A stretch of DNA of 64,000 nt from positions 3,159,365 through 3,223,364 of the forward strand of contig NW_006763292.1 of NCBI RefSeq assembly GCF_000218685.1, given 5' to 3'. Positions 36,417-45,822 of this stretch are shown piece by piece. The notes below the pieces were generated by a model that searched no databases, had not been told where the DNA came from, and saw only the letters and a program-made list of their open reading frames with translations. A program made the translations under genes and the position numbers. Origin of the DNA: Serpula lacrymans var. lacrymans S7.9 (taxonomy: Eukaryota; Basidiomycota; Agaricomycetes; Boletales; Serpulaceae). Positions within the stretch are counted from its first letter, which is position 1. Each line of letters opens with the position of its first letter.

Positions 36417-39400
36417 TCAGCTCCCCCCTGATCTAATAAGTCCCATCATCTTCCTGAACACTTCCACTTTAGGCTTGGCAAGAGCCTTGGTCAACAAGTC
36501 TGCAGGCATTTCAGCAGTGGGAACAAAGGTAGGAGCAATCTGCCCAGAGTCAACAACATCTCTCAACCAATGCCATCGCAGATCAAGGTGTTTCATCCGA
36601 CCATGGTGCTCAGGGTTCTTGGATACAGAGATGGCAGATTGGTTGTCAATATGAAGGGTGGAAGGAGAGGTGATAGGATAGCCCATTTCCTTCAACAAAT
36701 TTCGCATCCAGCAAATCTCTTTGCCAGCCTCAACAGCAGCAATGTATTCTGCTTCAGTGGTGGACAGAGCAACAATGTTCTGAAGCTTGGAGCTCCAGGA
36801 GACAGCACCAGATCCCATCTTGACAATATAGGCACCAGTAGAACGACCAGAGTCCTTGTCACCACCATGATCAGCATCAGAGAAAGTGGTGAAGAGTTCA
36901 GTGGAATTGGGATCAGGACCAAGGACAAGGGAATGATCAAGGGTGCCTTGCAAGTAGCGGAACAAGTGCTTGACAGCACTCCAGTGAGTAAAACCAGGAT
37001 TAGAGTTATATCTGGCAAGGACTCCAACAGTGTAGGCAATGTCAGGACGAGTGGTAGTGGCCAGATACATCAGAGCACCAACAGCAGCAAGGTAGGGAAT
37101 GTCCTTCATCAAAGCAGCATCACTGGATGTTTTGGGAGACATGTCCTTGGTGAGGCGCAAACCAGGATCCATGGGAGTGGACACAGGCTTGCAGTCCTTC
37201 ATGCCAAAGCGCTCCAGAATGTCCAGAGTGTACTGATGTTGGGAGAGGGAGATGGTGCGATTACTTAGGTCTCTAGTGATGGAAATGCCAAGTAGGTAAG
37301 AAGTAGGGCCAAGATCACGAAGCTTAAAGTGCAGGGAGAGGTCCTTGACAGCTTGGTCAAGTGCAGAAGTAGAAGTGGATGCCAGTGTCATGTCATCAAC
37401 AAAGACAGGCAGGATAATGCGCACATCAGCTCTGTTAAAGACATAGATGGCAGAGTCTGAATAAGTACGCTTGAATCCGAGTTTTTCAAGCACAGTGTGC
37501 ATCTTCTGGTTCCACATTCTGCCTCCCTGCTTTGTCCCATAGATGGACTTGTCCAACTGGCAAACAAGATTGCGAGGACCCTGATGGAATCCCTCTGGCT
37601 GATGCATGTAGACCTTGACATCCATGACTCCATTCAGGAATGCATGGGAAATGTCAATGGAGCGCAAATGGAGGTTGTGGATGGCTGCAATGGCAAGGAC
37701 AACTCTGATGGATGATATGTGGACAGTAGGTGCAAATATTTCGAGGAAATCAAAGCCAGGGCGCTGGTTATAACCTTTGGCCACATATCTGGCCTTGTAG
37801 CGCTCAACAGTGCCATCTGAGTTGCGCTTGATCTTGAAGACCCACTTGCCACCAATAGCCTTGACTCCAGGAGGTAGTTCCACTAGTGACCAAGTACCAT
37901 TGCGCTCATGAGCTTGAAGCTCTTCCATGGCTGCCTCTCTCCATTTATCTGCATCAGGACGCTTCATTGCATCTGCAAACGACCTAGGCTCAGCAGAGTC
38001 TCCAAAGTGTGCTACTTCATCATTAACTGCCTCAGAATCACTGTCATCACTCTCAATGGCAGGAGTAGGTTGTCTGTGTTGAAGCCACCATGGTCTAGGT
38101 GGTCTCCTAGCCCTTACAGGGCGTCTCAGTGCAATAGACAAGTCAGGAGAAGGTGAGCGATGAGGAGGGTGATTTGGAAGCTCAGGAGGTTGATTCACAG
38201 GTGGTTTTGCATCAAGGTCCAAATGAGGCCCATTGTCAGGCAATGTCTGAGGCTGCTGAAGTGCAGCTGGTGGGCCCATATCTCCCCCTGGACCTGGTGC
38301 AGGGACATCCTCAATCAGGCCCAATGGCATGGATAGCGAAGGTGGAGTGGGAGGTGGAGGTGGGACATTGTCAGAAGACCTCTTCAAGCCAGGGAAGTAG
38401 CGCTCATCAAAATCAGCTCTCTCAGAGATAACAGTGCGCTTGGTGGTAGGATTGTAGAATTTCCATCCCTTGTACCCCTCAGGGTAACCAATAAACACAC
38501 ATTTCTCCATATGAGAGCCAAAAACACCTCTTTTGTCCTTTTGCACATGCACATAGGCAGTGCAGCCCCAAACGCGAAGGTGAGACATGTCAGGCTTGCA
38601 TCCATACCACAACTCAAATGGAGTGGCATGGGCCACTGCATCAGTGGGACACCTGTTCCAGACATGCACCAAAGCGGGCAGACATTCACCCCAGAAGCTG
38701 TTAGGCAATGCAGACTCTGATAACATGGCAGTGATACGCTCAGTCAGAAGTCTGTTTGCTCGCTCTGCCACACCATTCTGCTGAGGACGATTCCTGGTGG
38801 TATGCTGTCTGACAATCCCATGGTCATCTGTGAATTGCTCAAATTCCTTGGACATGTACTCTCCCCCTTTGTCATCGCGCAGAGCCTTGATTTTACGCTC
38901 CAATTGAGTCTCAGCTAAGCCTTGAATCTCTTGAAAGCATCAAAGACATCTGACTTGGCCTTGAGAGGCACAACAACACGGAATCGACTGTGATCGTCAA
39001 TGAAGGTGACCCAGTAGCGATAACCAGAGAATGTGGGGGAAGAGACTTGGTGTACATCAGAATGGATGAGGTCCAAAGGATGAGCAGAGCGAGTATCAGA
39101 TGAGGGGAATGGATTGGCATGCATCTTGCCAGACAAGCACTGTTCACAGACAGGATCAGGAGCAGCCTTGGATTCCAGTGTAAGCCCAGTGACCAGATCT
39201 CTCTGTATCAGTCTCTTGACATCAGCATGATGGTGGAGAGCCAATCTGCGATGCCAGAGCATCAAATCAAGTGGTATAGTCGCAGTAAAATGTCCCAATT
39301 CAACACAAGCAGCAGTAGATCCATCAAGGAATGCTGCATTGTTGTCATTGATAGTTGCAGTGAACAAGAGAGTGTTGTCACGCATAAAGGACATGGAATG

Positions 39401-40648
39401 AGACGGAATAGTGACATTGAAACCACTTTGACGAGTTAAATACAAGACTGAGAGGAGATTATTTCGAAGATCTGGTACATGGAGCACTCTAGAGAATTCC
39501 ACAGCCCTAGCCACTTTGCCATTCATCACAGGATTCAACACCACAGTACCAACACCAGCTGAATAGACAACAGTGTGATCAGCCAGCTTGATTGGCACAC
39601 AATATGGGGTATAGTGGTGCACCCAATGACGATGAGGTGTCATATGAGAAGTGGCGCCTGTGTCTGCATTCCAATCAATGTCAGCATCAAGTTGGAGAGG
39701 GCAATGAGGATCAGAGGGATGAATGGAACGAAGACTTGCATTTCCAGCTGATTTAGTGACCACAGTAGATGAATTGGCATTGTTGGGCGAAGATTTGGGC
39801 TGCTGAGAGGTATTCTGAGAGTTGCTGGAGCCTGCCTGAGCCTTATTGCCACGCTTGTAGCGATTCTTAGCACCCTCCACTGCCTGTTGGCGACTAGCAA
39901 TGTATCTGTGGCATTTGTCTTGGGTATGACCAAGTAAACCACAGAAATCACACTGAACGCGAGTAGAGGTGGTGGATTGGTTGCAATGATGGCAGTTAGG
40001 ATGGGTGCAGGTGCTATTGGCAGTGGTAGACGAAGAATGCAAGGCAGAATCAACTTCAGCACGACGACGGCGATTGACCTCTTCAGCAAGGAAAGCATCC
40101 CTGAGCTGGGTCTTGTCCAAGGTGCCCAGAAGTAGTAGAGATGAAGTGAAGTGGGCATATTGATCAGGAAGCGCCCTAATCATGGCCATGCATGTCAATT
40201 CATTGTCCAATTCAGACAATGAGAAGCCAGTAGGACGAAGATTTTGAATCTGATGCATGCCTTTGTCAATTCTGGTCATAAGAGACTGCAGGGACTCGTC
40301 CTCCTTCTTTCTGATAGAGAAGAAGTTGTCATAGGCATTAAATCTCGTCCCAGGCTTCTTAAAGACGTGCACAATTGCCAGTTTCTCCCAGATCTTGACA
40401 GGATCATCAATGATGCCATCAAGATGGATGCACTGCTCTTTGGTGACATTGAGGTATAATGCACCAGCAGCCTTTTTAGCTCTCAACTCCCATTTCTCTA
40501 TTGCTTCAGCGTCAGTCCCAGGACACTTTTCAGCGCCAGAGACGAGCCTCCACAGTCCCTTGGTCATCAACCAAGCTTGCATTTCACCACTCCACTGGGG
40601 GTAGTTAGTGCCAGACAAGGGATGGAACTTGGGATCAGAGTCAGACAT
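36417..40648 (-). pseudogene. Ty1/copia retrotransposon Gag-Pol, broken by one missing base
   Basis: The first frame (ATG 40648 to 38915) holds Gag (WSGEMQAWLMTKGLW, then DDPVKIWEKL), a zinc knuckle CDFCGLLGHTQDKC, the protease site DWNADTGATSHM, and the integrase start (HRRLALHHHADVKRL, CEQCLSGKM, DLIHSDVHQV). The second frame (38903 to 36417) continues integrase (LRDDKGGEY, NGVAERANR), reverse transcriptase (FAPTVHISSIR, FVDDM), and RNase H (SDADHGGDKDSGRS, STTEAEYIA, HIDNQSA). The break at 38915-38917 is an early TAG caused by one missing base; on either side the protein is otherwise complete. Without it the polyprotein would be about 1410 residues, normal for copia. So this is a young copy. 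Its 5' LTR is not found upstream. Confidence 0.93.
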
Positions 40649-41106
40649 GATGGGTGTTGTATAAGACAATAGAGCAATGATAAATGATGTAGGAGACAGC
40701 TATAGGCGATGGAATAGTGGCAAAGACAATGGGCAACAGTAGGAGGCGAGCAGATAAGATGGTGAGGCGGTAGAGAGAGGATATAGAGAGGGTCAGAAAG
40801 CGCAAGGATAGGTCCAAATAGGGTCCAAAAAGCGTCCAAAAGCAATCCAGGAGGGTGCTAAGGCTTCCTAGTGCTGCTACAGGGTTACGCCTGTGTTCCC
40901 CTTTCATTTCCACACTGATATTAACAGAGAAATCGCCTCAAGACAGTGTTGGTTAATAGGGCTTGTATATGAGTCAACAAAGTGACTTAAGCTCCCCAAA
41001 CACCGCAGACTGAGAGAGGCTCTAGGCAACAGCAAACTGAGGCAATGCAGGCGATGAAAGGTCTGCTATTTTTGGTCTACTGAACAACCTTCAATATCGT
41101 CACAAC
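40649..41106. other. Head-to-head junction between copia leader and gypsy leader
   Basis: These 458 bp separate two divergent retroelement reading frames. Neither the copia LTR nor the long LTR family is present here, although both 5' LTRs would be expected in this place. A minus-strand ATATCAGTGTGG near 40910 vaguely resembles a copia primer-binding site. No other feature is visible. Confidence 0.5.
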
Positions 41107-42174
41107 ATGAGCTCACTCTCAATAACTTCAGACTATGTCATGAGAGGACACCATGGCTTTGATGAAAACCACAACCTTTATGCGGAGTATGTCCTGCTCC
41201 ATGCTCATTTGCGATTTGACCAGAATCATGGACCTGGAAGAGCACAATCTATTATCAGTCACTCAGGAACTGCACATATTCGCTTCTTTCCTCAAACAGA
41301 GTCATTTCCAATTCCCACTGATGAAGATATAAATGGACCTCCATCACGTGATATGAATGGTCAAGTCAATGTGACGGTGGAGGTAATACAAGAATCCGAT
41401 TTGGAGCCGATACACAATCATATAAATGGATTAATTAATGATGACTCATCCACTGATTCTGAATCACCACCCCCATATTCGCGTCAACAGTTACCATCAA
41501 ATATCAGTGACTCACCCCCATCACCATCCTCTACCAATGCTACTATTGCTTCGTCAATTTCTCCTGATAATCGCACACTCATGCACCATAATCGCACACT
41601 CATGCATACTATTTGCAATGATAGTCAAGAGGATGAAAGGGAGATTCAATCCTCACCGCCCCTTCACTTAAGCTTCTCCACAACAATAGGAGTGGAGCAT
41701 CAACCTTCCATCAATATATCATCCGATATTACTCCTTATCTTCAAACTTCCATGCATCACTATCATCATTTTCCCATGTCACCATCAGCTCAGCCATTAT
41801 CGATTATTCACACCAGTGCCAGAAATTCTACCCCGATTCTAACACATCTTCACTCCATCCTAAACGCTTACATCGAGCATTACAAGCACCTAACATGTCC
41901 TGGCTCGAAGGGTTTCATATTACTAAAGAAGCTCTCATCATCGAGATTGTGGTGGGAGTGTTACTTGTCCTCGCCCTTTTCTACGGTTTTGTCTTCCCTC
42001 GTATTCGCGCTTATTGTCGACGAGAACATGTTGAGGTTATTCACCTCCACAACAGGACAACTCATCCATCCAGTGCATCCACATTCACCACCAGCACTGA
42101 GGTACTTGCTAGTGCCACAGTTGAAGTTTGAGGTAGATGCTGGTGATACATTTCTATATTCCTTTCTTACTTAA
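41107..42174 (+). CDS. ORF1 of the gypsy element, 355 residues, no recognised domain; overlapping frame encodes a membrane segment
   Basis: The frame starts at ATG 41107 (AACATGAGC) and runs 355 codons. It is rich in Ser, Pro, His, Asn and acidic residues and shows no Gag, zinc knuckle or protease motif (no DTG/DSG site). A second frame over its 3' end (ATG 41895 to 42131) encodes MSWLEGFHITKEALIIEI followed by a strong hydrophobic run (VVGVLLVLALFYGFVF) and a basic stretch (RIRAYCRR). This is a textbook membrane anchor. In that frame the sequence stays open upstream to about 41800. A frameshift or an intron could fuse the Ser-rich part to the anchor. It occupies the place where gag-protease would stand before pol. 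Function unknown. Confidence 0.5.
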   Translation: MSSLSITSDYVMRGHHGFDENHNLYAEYVLLHAHLRFDQNHGPGRAQSIISHSGTAHIRFFPQTESFPIPTDEDINGPPSRDMNGQVNVTVEVIQESDLEPIHNHINGLINDDSSTDSESPPPYSRQQLPSNISDSPPSPSSTNATIASSISPDNRTLMHHNRTLMHTICNDSQEDEREIQSSPPLHLSFSTTIGVEHQPSINISSDITPYLQTSMHHYHHFPMSPSAQPLSIIHTSARNSTPILTHLHSILNAYIEHYKHLTCPGSKGFILLKKLSSSRLWWECYLSSPFSTVLSSLVFALIVDENMLRLFTSTTGQLIHPVHPHSPPALRYLLVPQLKFEVDAGDTFLYSFLT

Positions 42175-42475
42175 CACTCCATTCAGCGCTCTTGGACCAT
42201 ATGCCACCTTTTCCCTTTTTCTTCTTTCTTGTTATATATCTATTACTTGTACAAAATGGCCTCTTGGATTTCTATGTTATCCGGTTTTTCCTTCCTTTAC
42301 TCTTGTACCAACTTCTTTTTCTATTGTCTATGTTCCCCTTTCGTTCTTATCTGATCTTTTTCCTTCCCCCCTTGTAAAACTTCCGACCCCATCCCTATCA
42401 TATTCAGTCCGAGATGACGCAAAACTACCATGACACTTTCCTTCTTTGAACACTTTTTGTTTTAGCCCTAGTTAC
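42175..42475. other. Pyrimidine-rich spacer between gypsy ORF1 and pol
   Basis: This holds T/C-rich runs (CTTTTTCTTCTTTC and similar). The hydrophobic frame seen here is a by-product of the composition. It may hold the branch and acceptor signals for splicing to pol. Confidence 0.4.
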
Positions 42476-45400
42476 ATGATAGACATTGTGGACCCTATAC
42501 CTGTACCAGCACCCGATTGGTCGAGTTTTGGAGCTTACAAACGTGTTGATCGCAAAGTCAAACCTGTTCCTGGAGTATTCCCAGAAGACGCACGTGTCAC
42601 TCGGTCATTTCCAGAAGACCCACTCCTTTCGCTCCCACCCCTTCCTGTCCTTCCCCCAGAATTCATTCCCACGCCGAAGCTCACCAAGGAGCGCCTTTAT
42701 GACGAAATGAAACTAAACTCTGATGGATTCTTATGGCCAGAAGAGGAAAAGCTTTTCGCTCACATCATGATACTCAATCAGCGCAGTCTTGCCTTCGAGG
42801 AAACTGACAGAGGAACGTTCAGAGAAGACTACTTCTCTCCCTACGTCATACCTGTTCTCCCACATGTCCCTTGGGAATACAAGAACATTCCTATTCCTCC
42901 TGGAATCAAGAATGAAGTCATAGAATTGCTCAGAGACAAAATCAAAGCTGGAGTCTATGAGCCTAGCCAGTCGTCTTATCGCTCTAAGTGGTTTTGCGTT
43001 CAGAAGAAGAATGGCAAGATTCGCATCATCCATGATCTTCAGCCACTAAATGCAGTCACTATCAAAGACTCAGGAGTACCACCTATCCTTGACGACTTTG
43101 TGGAGCCATTTGCTGGTTCTCAATGCTATACTGTATTTGATCTTTTTTGGGGATTTGATGCTCAAAAAGTGCACCCTGACAGTCGTGACCTTACCTCTTT
43201 TCTATCGCCACTAGGACTTCTGAGGATTACTTCTATGCCTATGGGATTCACCAATTCCGTTCCAGAATTCCAGAATTGCATGACTTTCATCTTGCAAGAT
43301 GAAATTCCGCATATTGCCAATATCTTTGTTGATGACCTCCCAATCAAAGGACCTACTTCTCATTATGAAGATGCAGATGGCAACCCAGAGACCATTCCTG
43401 GCAACCCTGGCATTCGTAGATTTATATGGGAACATGCCATTGACGTTCATCGCATTATGCATAGAGTTGGTCATGCTGGCGGAACTTTCTCTGGAAAGAA
43501 GACTCAGTTATGTCGTTCTCAAGTTGTGATTGTCGGACAAGTATGCTGCCCAGAAGGTCGTCTCCCTGACAGTATCAAGGTGGACAAGATTCTTAAATGG
43601 CCAATTCTCCAGACTCCCAAAGACGTTCGCAGTTTTCTTGGTCTATGTGGCACAGTTCGCATTTGGATCCGCAATTACTCTGCTCTTGCACGCCCCTTGA
43701 CAGAATTGTATCGCAAAGGAGCTGAATTTCAATGGGATGAACGCAGACAAGAAGCATTTGATGCTCTGAAGCATGCAGTATCTTCTGCACCAGCACTTCA
43801 CCCTATAAATTATTCGTCACACAACCCAGTCGTTCTTTCAGTTGATACCAGCAAGATTGCTGTTGGTTTTATCCTCTCCCAGCTTGATGAAAATGGAAGG
43901 AAGCGTCCAGCTCGCTATGGCTCTATTCCCATGAATAATAGAGAGGCAAATTACAGTCAACCCAAGCTAGAATTATATGGTTTGTTCAGAGCACTTCGTC
44001 ATTTTCGCCTTTACATTGCAGGAGTAAAACACTTGCATGTGGAGGTGGATGCCAAGTATATCAAAGGCATGCTCAACGATCCAGATCTTCAGCCTAATGC
44101 CACTATCAATCGTTGGGTTCAGGGCATCCTTCTCTTTGATTTCAAGCTCATTCACATACCTGCTGATCGTCATCGTGGTCCTGATGCATTATCTCGTCGT
44201 CAACCAACAGAGGAAGACTTTGAAGATGCTCAAGAATCAGATGAATGGCTTGATGATATCGCTCTTCTTGTTGATCTTGCCAGACCTCTCCCATATCACC
44301 CTATGTCACTCCCTTCGTTCCTTACCAATGATTCTTCTCAGTATGATACCCTTCGTCGAATCTTCCACTTTCTTCAAACTATAGAGCTGCCTATATTTTC
44401 CTCTCTTCAAGCTCAAAAGTGTTTTGTCAAGCGATCACTTCAATTCTTCTTGAAAGGAGACAGCATGTTCAAGCGTCGTCACTCTGCTCCTCCTCTCAAA
44501 GTCATCTTCAATCCTGACCTTCAACTTCACATCCTTACTGAAGCACATGAAAGGCTTGGTCACAGAGGAGTCAATGGTGTGTTCTCTACAGTCAGAGAGC
44601 GCTTTTACTGGCCCCATATGTTACAGGATGTCAAGCATCATATTCGCACCTGCCATGAATGCCAGATTCGAAGTGTACGCAAAAGTGAAGTCCCACTTAC
44701 CATCTCATCACCTCCTACAATCTTCACCAAAGTCTATGTCGACATTATGCTCATGCCCAAGGCCAGAGGATATCGATATCTTGTTGCTGCAAGGGATGAT
44801 CTGTCACTTGCTGCAGAAGGAAGAGCATTGAAGAAAGCATCTGCACATAATCTTGCTCGCTTTTTCTGGGAAGAAATCATCTGTTGCTATGGAGCTATAG
44901 GAGAAGTTGTCACAGATAATGGAAGCGAAGTCAAAGGAGCATTTGAAGAGCTTGTGGAACGTTACCAGATCCCTCATATTCGCATTTCTCCCTACAATTC
45001 CAAGGCAAATGGTGTTGTTGAGCGTGGACACTTCGTTATAAGAGAAGCACTTGTCAAGTCCTGTGAAGGGAATGTCGATTTATGGCCAACCAAGGTCCAT
45101 CATGCCTTCTTTGCAGACAAGGTCACTACTCGTCGTTCTACTGGATTCAGCCCTTTTTATCTGTTGCACGGAGTTGACCCAGTCCTACCATTTGATCTGA
45201 CAGAAGCGACTTTCCTTGTTCATGGATTCCATACTGCAATGTCAACAGAAGACCTCATTGCTCTGCGCATTCGTCAACTAGAAAAGAGACAGGATGATTT
45301 GCAACAAGCTGCACTCACTATACGCAAAACTCGTCTCAGATCTAAAGCGCAGTTTGAGAAACTCTATGCACAAAGGATGTTCAAAAACGAATACCAGCCT

Positions 45401-45700
45401 GGAGAGCTTGTTCTAGTGCGGAATACTCAGGTTGAGAAAGAGCTGGATCGTAAAGCAAAGCCTCGTTACAATGGCCCTTATGAAGTTGTGCGACGTACTA
45501 AAGGAGGATCGTATGTTCTAAAAGAAATGGATGGATCAGTATCACGAAGAGGAATTGCAGCATTTCGCCTACTTCCCTATTTCAACCGCCACTCTATGCC
45601 CCTCTTGGACGAACTGGATGACCATGATAACGACCTAGATGAACCAGAAGATGAACCTGACTATGAGCATAACGACTCAGATGATGAAGATAACGATTAA
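42476..45700 (+). CDS. pol: Ty3/gypsy Pol: reverse transcriptase, RNase H, integrase
   Basis: From ATG 42476 to a TAA at 45698 the frame is uninterrupted (1074 residues). Order: RT at about 120-340 (YRSKWFCVQKKNGKIRIIHD, MPMGFTNSVPEFQ, IFVDDLPIKG as the catalytic box), the conserved GGTFSGKKT, RNase H at about 440-560 (VLSVDTSKIAVGF, KLELYGLFRALR, VEVDAKYIKGM, DRHRGPDALSRR), and integrase. Integrase has the HHCC zinc region (HERLGHRGVNG, CHECQIR), catalytic Asp in KVYVDIM, VVTDNGSE, and the final Glu in NGVVERGH. The C-terminal tail is acidic (DDHDNDLDEPEDEP). This pol type is common in Agaricomycetes as a separate ORF after gag-protease. Here no gag or protease is seen before it. A catalytic-box FVDD replaces YxDD. 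Confidence 0.93.
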   Translation: MIDIVDPIPVPAPDWSSFGAYKRVDRKVKPVPGVFPEDARVTRSFPEDPLLSLPPLPVLPPEFIPTPKLTKERLYDEMKLNSDGFLWPEEEKLFAHIMILNQRSLAFEETDRGTFREDYFSPYVIPVLPHVPWEYKNIPIPPGIKNEVIELLRDKIKAGVYEPSQSSYRSKWFCVQKKNGKIRIIHDLQPLNAVTIKDSGVPPILDDFVEPFAGSQCYTVFDLFWGFDAQKVHPDSRDLTSFLSPLGLLRITSMPMGFTNSVPEFQNCMTFILQDEIPHIANIFVDDLPIKGPTSHYEDADGNPETIPGNPGIRRFIWEHAIDVHRIMHRVGHAGGTFSGKKTQLCRSQVVIVGQVCCPEGRLPDSIKVDKILKWPILQTPKDVRSFLGLCGTVRIWIRNYSALARPLTELYRKGAEFQWDERRQEAFDALKHAVSSAPALHPINYSSHNPVVLSVDTSKIAVGFILSQLDENGRKRPARYGSIPMNNREANYSQPKLELYGLFRALRHFRLYIAGVKHLHVEVDAKYIKGMLNDPDLQPNATINRWVQGILLFDFKLIHIPADRHRGPDALSRRQPTEEDFEDAQESDEWLDDIALLVDLARPLPYHPMSLPSFLTNDSSQYDTLRRIFHFLQTIELPIFSSLQAQKCFVKRSLQFFLKGDSMFKRRHSAPPLKVIFNPDLQLHILTEAHERLGHRGVNGVFSTVRERFYWPHMLQDVKHHIRTCHECQIRSVRKSEVPLTISSPPTIFTKVYVDIMLMPKARGYRYLVAARDDLSLAAEGRALKKASAHNLARFFWEEIICCYGAIGEVVTDNGSEVKGAFEELVERYQIPHIRISPYNSKANGVVERGHFVIREALVKSCEGNVDLWPTKVHHAFFADKVTTRRSTGFSPFYLLHGVDPVLPFDLTEATFLVHGFHTAMSTEDLIALRIRQLEKRQDDLQQAALTIRKTRLRSKAQFEKLYAQRMFKNEYQPGELVLVRNTQVEKELDRKAKPRYNGPYEVVRRTKGGSYVLKEMDGSVSRRGIAAFRLLPYFNRHSMPLLDELDDHDNDLDEPEDEPDYEHNDSDDEDND

Positions 45701-45822
45701 TGACTTACCTGAACGAATTTTATGCTGACATGACCCTTCAATGTGTTGCCATGTTTCATTCCTTATGACTCTACCTTTATGGAAGCAACTGGGGACAGTT
45801 GCAATTTCAAGTTGTCCGTGGA

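Noticed and set aside
42192..42377. Very hydrophobic 61-residue frame between gypsy ORF1 and pol
   Set aside because: It is explained by a pyrimidine-rich DNA tract (Phe/Leu/Pro codons), not by protein selection.
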